Source of the DNA: Chlorohelix sp037138995
GTDB taxonomy: Bacteria; Chloroflexota; Chloroflexia; Chloroheliales; Chloroheliaceae
Assembly: GCF_037138995.1 (NCBI RefSeq)
Contig: NZ_JBAXHI010000007.1
Coordinates: 62,001 to 126,000, forward strand
Reading direction: 5' to 3'
DNA: 64,000 nt
Made by a program: the position numbers and the translations under genes. How positions within the stretch are numbered: position 1 is the stretch's first letter; every line of letters starts with the position of its first letter. Shown here piece after piece: positions 1 to 7,448 of this stretch. The notes under the pieces were generated by a model, which saw only the letters and a program-made list of their open reading frames with translations, was not told where the DNA came from and did not search any database.

Positions 1-323
1 AACCTCTCCCACACCTCATACCCGTGCATACTCCACTGTTTTAACAGGAGTAGCATATAAGGCTGGAGAAAAGTTTTCGGGGCAAAGCTAAAACTCGATT
101 CCTCACTTTTAGCTTTTGCGGGAGCTTCTTTTTCAGGGATAGGATTTTTATCCTCTTCTTCCCGTACACTTTTGATACCTTTAGCGGGACCACCACCATT
201 TCGGTGTGGTTTTAAAACCTCCGCCGGTGCAGTATCATTCAGCGTGGTTTCACTGTTTTCTTTATCAGCAGTGTCTTTAGTATTCATATTTTTACTGCTA
301 TCTGTCCTTGCGTTAGCATTCAT
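1..323 (-). CDS. PadR-family transcriptional regulator, 5' part only (runs off the window)
   Basis: The reading frame runs from an ATG at 323 down to position 1 without a stop, so only the first 107 residues are present. Residues 1-80 are a polar, Lys/Glu-rich low-complexity extension. From about residue 82 the sequence FLQPYMLLLLKQWSMHGYEV matches the start of the PadR winged helix, including the HGYE motif typical of PadR proteins and of poly-hydroxybutyrate-responsive repressors. PadR proteins are cytoplasmic repressors that often bind their own promoter. The start is weakly defined because there is no strong ribosome site, and a second in-frame ATG lies at codon 13. The long disordered N-terminus is unusual for PadR. 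The family call is fairly sure; the ligand and targets are unknown. Confidence 0.75.
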   Translation of the reverse strand, partial: MNANARTDSSKNMNTKDTADKENSETTLNDTAPAEVLKPHRNGGGPAKGIKSVREEEDKNPIPEKEAPAKAKSEESSFSFAPKTFLQPYMLLLLKQWSMHGYEVWER

Positions 324-672
324 CTTTTTTCTTTACCTATGTGCATTATACACCTATATACAAATATGTCAATAGGTTTGCAATCGAATTTATAAATTTG
401 CTCAAAGTGATAACAGCGGTAAAGTGAGGTCTTTTGAAATCGAAGCCGCTTAAGGGGGTACAGGGAAGCCATTTCACCAGTCCGAAATATATTGACCTAA
501 CAGAGGAAACTGGGGAGCATGGATGAAAGAGGTTGGGCTTTCGATAGAGATTAATAGTAGAGGTGAGGGATAAAACTCGGTCAAGCTACTTGCTATAGTT
601 TGTCCCACATATTTTTGGAGTTCATCCCCACCTCTGGGTTACATAGGTTGCTTAATGTGCAACAGCTTGCGG
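324..672. other. Intergenic region with one long inverted repeat
   Basis: Apart from the PadR promoter at its left edge I see no gene here. AGAGGTGAGGGAT near 558 and ATCCCCACCTCT near 628 form an imperfect inverted repeat about 60 bases apart. No T-run follows either arm, so it is not a standard terminator. Confidence 0.4.
345..372 (-). promoter_or_regulatory. Sigma70-type promoter of the PadR gene
   Basis: On the minus strand a perfect -35 TTGACA (372-367) and a perfect -10 TATAAT (350-345) are separated by 16 bp, about 20 bp upstream of the PadR start. The promoter is flanked by imperfectly inverted CCTAT/ATAGG arms (about 336-376), compatible with autorepression. Confidence 0.75.
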
Positions 673-2277
673 CTATTTGTTAAGGGTAATAGTTGCGTTG
701 GCGCTGCGTTGTCCATCAGCAGAGCTTGCGACTATCAACCATCTTCCGGGTTGCAAGTATTGTTCGTAGCCTTTGTACATTTCACGCACTGTCCAAATCC
801 AAGTGCAACCACCACCAATACTAGAAGCATGTAAATGCCCCGCAAATGCTCCCTGCGGGTTTGGCGGTGTAAACAGCACATTAACTTGTTCACCCGGATT
901 GAAGCCTACTATCACGGTAGTAATATCCTGATCCAGTCGTCCCGGATTCGGGAAAACTATAATAGTTGGCTTATCAACTGGCGGTTCAGCCCAAAGATAA
1001 GTTTCAGCTACTTTGCCACTACTTACCCCTTGGAAAGTGATTTTCCATTGACCCTGTTGATTTTTCGTGGATGCCCAGGAATATAGGAGGTTACCATCGG
1101 GATTGGAAACATCCACATCATACATAATTATTGAGCCTAGCCCTCCTGAGCCAGCTATAATCGTGATATTTACCAATTCATTATTTCCCATTGGAGCAAT
1201 CGCGCCCATGACCATTCCGGCAGGTCCACATTTCAAAATCGGGTAAGCCCCTCCGGTGCTGGCTGGTAAGCTATCACAGCCGCTAGTAGGCGCAGGTGCA
1301 GTGGTGGTTGGAGGTGCGGTTGGGACTGGGGTAGGTGTAACCGCCGACTCATCGTATTTCTGATTATAGCGCCAGTTGTAGTAGTGCCGTCCCACGTTGC
1401 CCATCTCTACCTGAAACGCGGGCGGGTTGTCAGGTGTGAAGGTCAATACTCGGCGTTCGAACGCTTGTATCAACACATCTTTTTCCTGACCTGCCAGCGT
1501 TACCTTGCCCCAATAGGCATCCGTAATCGGTAAGCCGGCTGCCTCCAGCCATGGAGCTAATGTATTCTCGCCCAATATGGGCTGGTCGTTCACCAACTGC
1601 CCGTTCACATATACGTTCCCGCGCTGGTTCATAAAGGTGAGAAATACATCTGGTATATTGTGCTTCAAAGCGTTGTCGAAATAGGCATATTTGGCTTTCT
1701 TGCCTAGTTCGGTGTTGCTGCCAACATTTCCAGCCTTATCAATGGTATCGGCTACCGGTTGTCCGGTTTTGTCAGTTGAAGGATTATCGTTGTTCAAGCT
1801 GGCAATTTTGGCAAAACTGGCGTAAGTTGGACCGTTGTTGTTAGCCGGGTCACCTGCTACTGATATGTCATCAGCGGCACGTCTGGTGATGCTGGTGGTA
1901 TCCCCCGCCGCTTGTTTACCTGAGATTAGCTCGCGTACCAGCAAGCCATTGGTTACAAGCGGGTTGGCAGGATTATTGATTTCCATGCGGGCTTTGTCGA
2001 AGTAGAGAACTTGGCGAGTACCGCCGGGGCTTTCGGTGTAGGGTTCGGTATTTCCGGCGACTGGGGAGAAGCTATCAGGTCCCCACAACCAACTACGGGA
2101 AGGATTGGCAGTGCCATCGCTGATGGGCTTGTCGGCACGTTGCCATTTTGTTTTGAATAGGTCACTGGTAAATGAAGGTTCGGCATGGACGAAGGATGGA
2201 GCGAAAAGCGTTAAAACTAGGAGCATACTCACAAACAGATGAATTCCTCTGCTTGCTTTCAAGTGGTGAGAATGCAT
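673..2277 (-). CDS. Secreted protein with a Chloroflexota-type N-terminal domain, Pro/Thr linker and C-terminal domain
   Basis: This is a 534-residue exported protein. The start chosen is the ATG at 2277 because AGAGGG lies about 9 bases upstream; an in-frame start 18 codons earlier has no such site. Residues 1-32 form a signal peptide ending in FVHA. The mature N-terminal part carries the blocks RSWLWGPDSF, PGGTRQVLYFDKARMEI and NGLLVRELI, which I associate with uncharacterised extracellular proteins of Chloroflexota. A Pro/Thr-rich linker sits near residues 333-350. The last 180 residues form a separate, probably beta-rich domain. No catalytic motif is visible. A cell-surface or extracellular role is inferred from the signal peptide and linker only. 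Confidence 0.6.
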   Translation of the reverse strand: MHSHHLKASRGIHLFVSMLLVLTLFAPSFVHAEPSFTSDLFKTKWQRADKPISDGTANPSRSWLWGPDSFSPVAGNTEPYTESPGGTRQVLYFDKARMEINNPANPLVTNGLLVRELISGKQAAGDTTSITRRAADDISVAGDPANNNGPTYASFAKIASLNNDNPSTDKTGQPVADTIDKAGNVGSNTELGKKAKYAYFDNALKHNIPDVFLTFMNQRGNVYVNGQLVNDQPILGENTLAPWLEAAGLPITDAYWGKVTLAGQEKDVLIQAFERRVLTFTPDNPPAFQVEMGNVGRHYYNWRYNQKYDESAVTPTPVPTAPPTTTAPAPTSGCDSLPASTGGAYPILKCGPAGMVMGAIAPMGNNELVNITIIAGSGGLGSIIMYDVDVSNPDGNLLYSWASTKNQQGQWKITFQGVSSGKVAETYLWAEPPVDKPTIIVFPNPGRLDQDITTVIVGFNPGEQVNVLFTPPNPQGAFAGHLHASSIGGGCTWIWTVREMYKGYEQYLQPGRWLIVASSADGQRSANATITLNK

Positions 2278-2583
2278 ACTATTACCCTCTTTTCTTGCGA
2301 TTGGCAAAGATGCCAAGTGTATAATTAACAACTCTGTTAATTACGCCCATTCCAAAGGGAGTTATGTGTATAATAGCAACAAAAAGTAAATATAATAGTA
2401 AACAAATATGTATTTATTTTAACACTAGCCTCTATAATCGCATTATAGTATAAACTCTAATTTGTCATTAATAATCCTTTCAATATTATATAAGCTATAA
2501 ATTGCAATAAATATAAATAAAAAGGCAGCAAGATCGCCTTATAATCTTGCTGCTCATTTCAATCAAACCGATGATTTATGTTA
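2278..2583. other. AT-rich intergenic region containing a terminator
   Basis: Very AT-rich DNA upstream of the secreted-protein gene and downstream of the acyl-CoA ligase gene. The right end holds the terminator at 2514-2553. I see no open frame or RNA gene in the rest. Confidence 0.5.
2514..2553 (-). terminator. Rho-independent terminator after the acyl-CoA ligase gene
   Basis: A perfect 10-bp stem, GCAGCAAGAT/ATCTTGCTGC, has a 9-base loop and is followed on the minus strand by CCTTTTTATTT. It lies 30 bases past the ligase stop codon. Confidence 0.85.
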
Positions 2584-4206
2584 TTAGGAAACGCCGACTT
2601 TATACTCCTTAAACTGCTCACGCAAGGCAGTTTTTAGGAATTTTCCGGTCGCAGTGCGCGGAATCGACTCCACAAACTCAATTGCGTCCGGTAACCACCA
2701 TGGGGCAAACTTGGGTTTCAGGAAATCCTTCAATTCCTCGACAGTGGCGCTTTGCCCTTGTTTCAATACCACAATAGCAAGCGGTCGTTCTGCCCATTTG
2801 GGGTGGAAGACCGAAATCACTGCCGCTTCCGCTACTTTAGGATGTGCCATCAAGGCATTTTCCAAATCAACCGAGCTAATCCACTCTCCGCCCGACTTAA
2901 TCAAATCTTTGCTACGATCCTGAATTTTTACAGTGCCACGAGAATCAATTGTGACAATATCGCCGGTGCGGAACCAACCATCCTCAGTAAAACGGTCTGC
3001 TCCTTGCGGGGCGTTATAGTACGAAGCCGCAATCCAAGGACCGCGCACTTCAAGTTCGCCCATGGTTTTACCATCCCACGGTATCAATCCATTATCATCG
3101 CCACGCCCCCTGATTTCAACCATTGGCGCGGGAGTACCTTGAGAGGCACGATACGCATATTTCACATCATCGGACTCATCATTAAGAATGCTTGGCAGAT
3201 TCGCCATAGTGCCAAGGGGAGTCATCTCGGTCATACCCCAAGCTTGGACTACTCGCAGATTAAATTTGTCGTAGTTGCGGATCATACCTTCAGGCGCAGC
3301 GGAACCTCCCACAACCATTCGCATACCGGGAGTAAGGTTAAATTGATTCGGGTTCGCCTCAAGGTACTGGATGATTCCAAGCCAGATAGTAGGTACTCCG
3401 GCGGTTAAAGTAACTTTTTCGCGCTCGAAATCTTCGAGAAGACTCACCGCATCGAGGTGTGGTCCCGGATATACTTGCTTTGCGCCAACCATTGTGGCGG
3501 TATAGGGCAAGCCCCAAGCATTGGCGTGGAACATCGGCACTACCGGTAGCACCGTGTCAGCTTCGCTCAGGTTCATCACATCTGGTATAGCCGCACCCAT
3601 TGAGTGCAGCACTACCGCGCGATGCGAATACAAAACCCCCTTTGGTTTTCCCGTTGTGCCAGAGGTATAGCACATTGCCGAAGCTTGGTTCTCATCAAAT
3701 TCAGGATAAACAAAGCTTGATTCGTCTTCAGCTGCCAGCAAGGTTTCGTAATCGTACATGCCCTCTGGCACCTGTCCATCATCCGAAATTACGATGAAGG
3801 TACGCGCCTGAATATTATTTTTGAACTTCTCAAATAAGGGCAACAGGATTTTATCAACGATGATTACTTTATCATTAGCATCATTAGCGATAAAAGTAAG
3901 GTCTTCGGGGAAAAGGCGAATGTTGAGGGTATGTAACACTGCCCCAAATGTTGGGACGGCAAAATATGCTTCTAGGTGACGGTAATGGTTCCAGCAGAAA
4001 GTGGCTACTCTTTCACCGGGTTGCACGCCCAATCTTTGTAAAGCCAGAGTCAACCTTTTAGTGCGTCTTACGAAGTCGGCATAGGTATATTCGTGAAAAC
4101 TTTTGTCAGGCTGGCGCGTTACAATTTTCTTGTAACTATAAACTTGCTCTGCCCGCCTTAAAATAGTCGGGATAGTAAGCTGATAATTCATCATCAAGCC
4201 TTGCAT
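2584..4206 (-). CDS. Fatty-acid--CoA ligase (AMP-forming, FadD/AlkK type)
   Basis: This 540-residue cytoplasmic or membrane-associated enzyme would activate a fatty acid to acyl-CoA through an acyl-adenylate. It carries the AMP-binding signature YTSGTTGKPKG in the first half, the adenylate-forming motif GWFRTGDI near residue 415, and the C-terminal catalytic lysine in RTATGKFLK (about residue 522). Its length is normal for the medium/long-chain family. The ATG at 4206 follows AAAGGAGC at good spacing. It stands alone between its own promoter region and terminator, downstream of the L,D-transpeptidase gene. Chain length cannot be read from the sequence. The GTMAN-type insertion and overall layout resemble medium-chain ligases. 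Confidence 0.88.
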   Translation of the reverse strand: MQGLMMNYQLTIPTILRRAEQVYSYKKIVTRQPDKSFHEYTYADFVRRTKRLTLALQRLGVQPGERVATFCWNHYRHLEAYFAVPTFGAVLHTLNIRLFPEDLTFIANDANDKVIIVDKILLPLFEKFKNNIQARTFIVISDDGQVPEGMYDYETLLAAEDESSFVYPEFDENQASAMCYTSGTTGKPKGVLYSHRAVVLHSMGAAIPDVMNLSEADTVLPVVPMFHANAWGLPYTATMVGAKQVYPGPHLDAVSLLEDFEREKVTLTAGVPTIWLGIIQYLEANPNQFNLTPGMRMVVGGSAAPEGMIRNYDKFNLRVVQAWGMTEMTPLGTMANLPSILNDESDDVKYAYRASQGTPAPMVEIRGRGDDNGLIPWDGKTMGELEVRGPWIAASYYNAPQGADRFTEDGWFRTGDIVTIDSRGTVKIQDRSKDLIKSGGEWISSVDLENALMAHPKVAEAAVISVFHPKWAERPLAIVVLKQGQSATVEELKDFLKPKFAPWWLPDAIEFVESIPRTATGKFLKTALREQFKEYKVGVS

Positions 4207-4303
4207 AGAACCTGCTCCTTTGGATGGCTAATGCATTACGCTATAAGCGTGTGTCTGTTCTTATTATGTTTTTGGGGAAATAACAGGAAAACAACTGCTA
4301 TGT

Positions 4304-4332
4304 ATGTTACAAAGCGTTCTTATACTTGTCAA
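4304..4332 (-). promoter_or_regulatory. Probable promoter of the acyl-CoA ligase gene
   Basis: Minus-strand TTGACA (4332-4327) and TAACAT (4309-4304) are separated by 17 bp, about 100 bases upstream of the ligase start. The -10 is a weak match. Confidence 0.5.
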
Positions 4333-4344
4333 ATTAACGGAGAA

Positions 4345-5109
4345 TTAACTTGGCGACACTAGTCGGGGAATCGAGCTAGAAGTTTTCCCATGCACAATTA
4401 CAGTCATTCCATATTCTGAAAAGTTATATACTGCGCTCCAATCCTCCACTCTAACACAGCCATGCGAAACAGGACCGAGCCTACTATCTACCAGATTACC
4501 ATTATTATCATAAAGGAAAGAGTGAAAGCCGTTAGCGCGTTCGGGATCGAAACCGATGAAACCGTAAATCCACAACATAGAGTAATTATAATCGTACCAA
4601 AATGCGTCAGAGCGGCTATAAATGGTATAAACGCCCGGCACAGTGGCGTAGAAATCGGTTGCAGCGCCGGGTTCGCCTTCGCCCCATGCGCTTGGCAAAG
4701 CCTTGACCAATTCCCGACCGTGCATTAGGCGAGTTGTGCCGTCTGTCAGGTTTACATCTATCCATTTACCTTCAACGGGTGGCGTATTCACCAATCCTTG
4801 CGTTATAATATCTTCTACAATAATTGGTTCGGGAGCAGTTAAAGGGAGTGGCGTGGCTTCGTCAGGTGTGGCAAGCGCAATCGTGGTTGGCGTGGCTTCA
4901 GCAGGCAGCGGTTGAGTTTCAGGGTTAACAACAGTAGTCGCTGGAATTGTCGAAATAGCAAGCGTAGGTTTAAGCAATACTTGTGTAGTAGCTGAAATCT
5001 TCGTACTAGGCGCTAGAGCGCGGCTTTCATTAACTTGTATCCAACCCAAATAAATTACACCGCCCAGAACCAGAAGTCCTGCAAACAGAGAAACCGCTAA
5101 TTTTTTCAT
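4345..5109 (-). CDS. Membrane-anchored L,D-transpeptidase (YkuD domain)
   Basis: This 254-residue protein would cross-link or modify peptidoglycan outside the cytoplasmic membrane. It has a short N-terminal hydrophobic anchor (about residues 5-22), a Thr/Pro/Ala-rich extracellular linker (about 30-95), and a C-terminal YkuD domain with the signature SHGCVR, where the Cys near residue 218 is the catalytic nucleophile. The ATG at 5109 is preferred; a TTG lies directly before it. It begins 5 bases after the glgC stop codon, so the two genes are almost certainly cotranscribed, an unexpected pairing of glycogen and cell-wall functions. The family call is firm, but the exact cross-link type is unknown. 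Confidence 0.88.
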   Translation of the reverse strand: MKKLAVSLFAGLLVLGGVIYLGWIQVNESRALAPSTKISATTQVLLKPTLAISTIPATTVVNPETQPLPAEATPTTIALATPDEATPLPLTAPEPIIVEDIITQGLVNTPPVEGKWIDVNLTDGTTRLMHGRELVKALPSAWGEGEPGAATDFYATVPGVYTIYSRSDAFWYDYNYSMLWIYGFIGFDPERANGFHSFLYDNNGNLVDSRLGPVSHGCVRVEDWSAVYNFSEYGMTVIVHGKTSSSIPRLVSPS

Positions 5110-5114
5110 CAAAT

Positions 5115-6392
5115 CTATCTGGCTTCTATGGTTCCGCCGCTGGGTAACTCCAACTGCCCAAAGTTTTCAGGTCTAAGGTCATGCCCTACTTTACAATTAC
5201 GTCCGATTTTTACGCCTTCCGGTAGGTGCGCGCGGCTTCCGATTACACTAATACCAGTATGCAGGTTGCGCGGTTCTAGTTTGTTTGGCGTATTATCTTC
5301 GCCGTATCCTATCAGGCTGTTTGCGCCTATAACCGCTTCGCTATCCACAATTACATGGTCAAGTGTCGAGTTTTTACCGATAACTGCATCTCCCATGATG
5401 ACCGAATCGCGCACTATTGCCCCTTCTTCTATGATTACGCCGGGCGAAAGCACGCTATGTATTACTGTGCCTCGTACCTGACAACCATGCGAAATCAGGC
5501 TGCGTTCCACATGTGCTTTTGAGCTTACAATGGCAGGTGGGCGTTCTTGGCTGCGAGTATAGATAATCCAGTCCCGCTCGTATAAATCTAAGCGTGGCGG
5601 AGACTCTAGCAATTCCATATGCGCTTCCCAGTAAGATTGGACTGTCCCAACATCGCGCCAGTAATCCTTAAAGGAATAAGCAACTACCCTATTGCCATTG
5701 TCTAGCATTAGCGGAATAATGTTGCGACCAAAATCGTGCTGGCTGTTCGGGTCACCCGCATCACGGTTGAGCAACGAAATTAGCACTTCTTTGTTGAAGA
5801 TATAAATACCCATCGAAGCAAGGTTACTGCGTGGGCGGCGGGGTTTTTCCTCGAAATCTTCAACCTCGCCCTTTTTGTTTGCGGTGATAATGCCGTAGCG
5901 GCTGGCGCTTTCGGCTGGCACTTCAATCACGGCGATAGTAGCATCTGCTTCATTTTCCAGATGGAAATTGAGCATTTTGCTATAATCCATTTTGTAAATA
6001 TGGTCGCCTGCCAGTATCAATACATTATCGCTATTTTCTTCAAGCAATTCTTCAATGTTCTGGTAAACCGCATCGGCAGTTCCTTTGTCCCATCCCCCCT
6101 CTTTCCTTCCAAGATAGGGTGACACAATTCGCACCCCCCCGTGTTGGCGGTCAAGGTCCCAAGGTTTGCCATTACCGATATGTTCATTAAGAGAAAGCGG
6201 GCGATATTGAGTAAGGAGCATAATATCGTCAAGCCCGGAATTAACACAGTTGCTCAAAGTGAAATCAATTATTCTGAATTTTCCAGCGAACGGCAAGGAG
6301 GGTAAAGCACTTTTTTCAGTAAATACGCTTAGGCGCTCACTTTTACCGCCCGCTAGTATTATTGCCATTACTTCACTATTTGGCTTACTCAT
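5115..6392 (-). CDS. glgC: Glucose-1-phosphate adenylyltransferase (ADP-glucose pyrophosphorylase)
   Basis: This 425-residue cytoplasmic enzyme would make ADP-glucose from glucose-1-phosphate and ATP, the committed step of glycogen synthesis. The nucleotidyltransferase half has AGGKSERL near residue 14, the strongly conserved FRIIDFTLSNCVNSG block, and YWRDVGTVQSYWEAHM. The C-terminal half is a left-handed beta-helix of hexapeptide repeats. The ATG at 6392 follows AGAAGG. The usual RAKPA segment reads SALPS, so the lysine equivalent to E. coli Lys42 is leucine, while the preceding arginine of the GTRL motif is kept (SERL). It precedes an L,D-transpeptidase gene in the same operon. A related sugar-nucleotide specificity cannot be excluded. 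Confidence 0.88.
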   Translation of the reverse strand: MSKPNSEVMAIILAGGKSERLSVFTEKSALPSLPFAGKFRIIDFTLSNCVNSGLDDIMLLTQYRPLSLNEHIGNGKPWDLDRQHGGVRIVSPYLGRKEGGWDKGTADAVYQNIEELLEENSDNVLILAGDHIYKMDYSKMLNFHLENEADATIAVIEVPAESASRYGIITANKKGEVEDFEEKPRRPRSNLASMGIYIFNKEVLISLLNRDAGDPNSQHDFGRNIIPLMLDNGNRVVAYSFKDYWRDVGTVQSYWEAHMELLESPPRLDLYERDWIIYTRSQERPPAIVSSKAHVERSLISHGCQVRGTVIHSVLSPGVIIEEGAIVRDSVIMGDAVIGKNSTLDHVIVDSEAVIGANSLIGYGEDNTPNKLEPRNLHTGISVIGSRAHLPEGVKIGRNCKVGHDLRPENFGQLELPSGGTIEAR

Positions 6393-6707
6393 CCAGACCT
6401 TCTCTCTACAATATTTATAAATTTAAGGAAATTATTATAGATACAGGCAAACCACGTATGTGGACGCGGTTAACCTTACAATTACCTTATTATAAAGGGT
6501 AAACGAGTAAATGTAAAAAGCCAAGCCTGTAAATTTTTGAGGAAAGGTGGTTGCTCATAGCGGCTCTATAGGTGAATCTGGCAAACTCTATGAAAAAAAA
6601 CGAGAGCGTGGGTATAACGCTCTCGATGAAGTGACATAGGGTAAAACTAGTTGTGGAAAAAGGTAAAGCGGATCCATAGTGGTTCCGTTTTTTCTGATAT
6701 TTCTATG
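6393..6707. other. Intergenic region with a terminator
   Basis: Holds the terminator at 6593-6625 for the upstream small gene and the leader of glgC. A TATAAT-like hexamer lies near 6435 on the minus strand without a convincing -35. Nothing else is seen. Confidence 0.45.
6593..6625 (-). terminator. Rho-independent terminator of the small two-gene unit
   Basis: Perfect 8-bp stem CGAGAGCG/CGCTCTCG with a 9-base loop, followed on the minus strand by eight T residues. Confidence 0.92.
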
Positions 6708-7028
6708 TTAAGCGACTGAACCTTGCAGCTTTGCAAGTTCGTGATTGTAATTTTTGTTTTCGAGGTAAACTTTTGCCGGACTAGCCGCTTTTCTGCCAAC
6801 TAAATCTAACAATATAGCAAAAAACTCTGGGACACTACCAGCGCTGACTGAAAGAATTAATTCTTTATCTTCATCAGACAGATAGATAGGTTGCTCTCCA
6901 TAGCGAAGCGCGTAATTTCTATTGTACATATCGAGCGCACTAAGACGGTTTTGGAGGAAATCTCTTTCCAACTTTCTATCAAGTATTATTGCCCCGGCTA
7001 GCTTATCAAGTTGCTGAATTGAAAACAC
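6708..7028 (-). CDS. Small protein of unknown function, leader-like (106 aa)
   Basis: I do not assign this gene firmly. The GTG at 7028 is chosen because GAGGTG lies just upstream; an earlier in-frame GTG at 7046 lacks a site. The protein is helical and charged: an N-terminal segment with AIILDRKLERDFLQNRLSAL, then the segment YLSDEDKELILSVSAGSVPE. This layout of a predicted helix, an acidic turn and a second helix recalls Os1348-like NHLP-clan proteins, but the similarity is judged by eye. There is no signal peptide and no cysteine. It follows a 52-residue ORF and ends before a strong terminator, so the two form a small transcription unit. It could equally be an unrelated lineage-specific protein. 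Confidence 0.5.
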   Translation of the reverse strand: MFSIQQLDKLAGAIILDRKLERDFLQNRLSALDMYNRNYALRYGEQPIYLSDEDKELILSVSAGSVPEFFAILLDLVGRKAASPAKVYLENKNYNHELAKLQGSVA

Positions 7029-7117
7029 TGACGACACCTCTTTCACTACTAAAGAGAGCTATACCGAGTATTCCAGTGCCGCTACATTGCGGAGGAAAGG
7101 TTTTTTGTGCTAGTTAC

Positions 7118-7276
7118 TTACCAAGGCCATACTTCAGCAACGACTTTCAATGCTGGAGTAGTATTATCAGTGGGGCATATGTTCAAAATTCCACCGACTA
7201 AAGCTGCTGTGAAAGCTAAAACTTGCATTGCAGCCAGACCTTTTTCTGAAGATACAAAATTAATCAGCTTGTGCAT
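7118..7276 (-). CDS. Putative 52-residue peptide, hydrophobic core and Trp-rich end
   Basis: A short frame starting at ATG 7276 has an excellent ribosome site (AAAAGGAG, 9 bases upstream). The product has a polar head, a hydrophobic stretch AMQVLAFTAALVGGILNI (about residues 16-33), one cysteine directly after it, and ends in EVWPW. It may be a small membrane peptide or the precursor of a modified or secreted peptide. The gene immediately downstream encodes a leader-like protein. No processing enzyme is encoded nearby. Coding status rests on the ribosome site and on the peptide's amphipathic layout, so it is plausible but unproven. Confidence 0.5.
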   Translation of the reverse strand: MHKLINFVSSEKGLAAMQVLAFTAALVGGILNICPTDNTTPALKVVAEVWPW

Positions 7277-7359
7277 ATCCCAGACTCCTTTTAACTACAT
7301 TTCCCATTTACAATAAGAAGTCACTTTCAGTATCTATATGATATGAAAGGACTCTTAGC

Positions 7360-7390
7360 AAAAACTTAGCACCGAATCGGGATGGTGCTA
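7360..7390 (-). terminator. Probable terminator of the large SARP/MalT regulator gene
   Basis: Stem TAGCACC/GGTGCTA with a 10-base loop, followed on the minus strand by AGTTTTTGC, about 60 bases past the regulator's stop codon. Confidence 0.7.
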
Positions 7391-7448
7391 TGAGGAATTG
7401 TTAATAGTTGAAAGTAAGTAATGCTATGAGAAGCTTATAAGATTTGTG

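Noticed and set aside
172..375. Plus-strand frame of 67 codons at the left end
   Set aside because: It is antisense to the PadR gene, which has a recognisable domain, a start and a consensus promoter.
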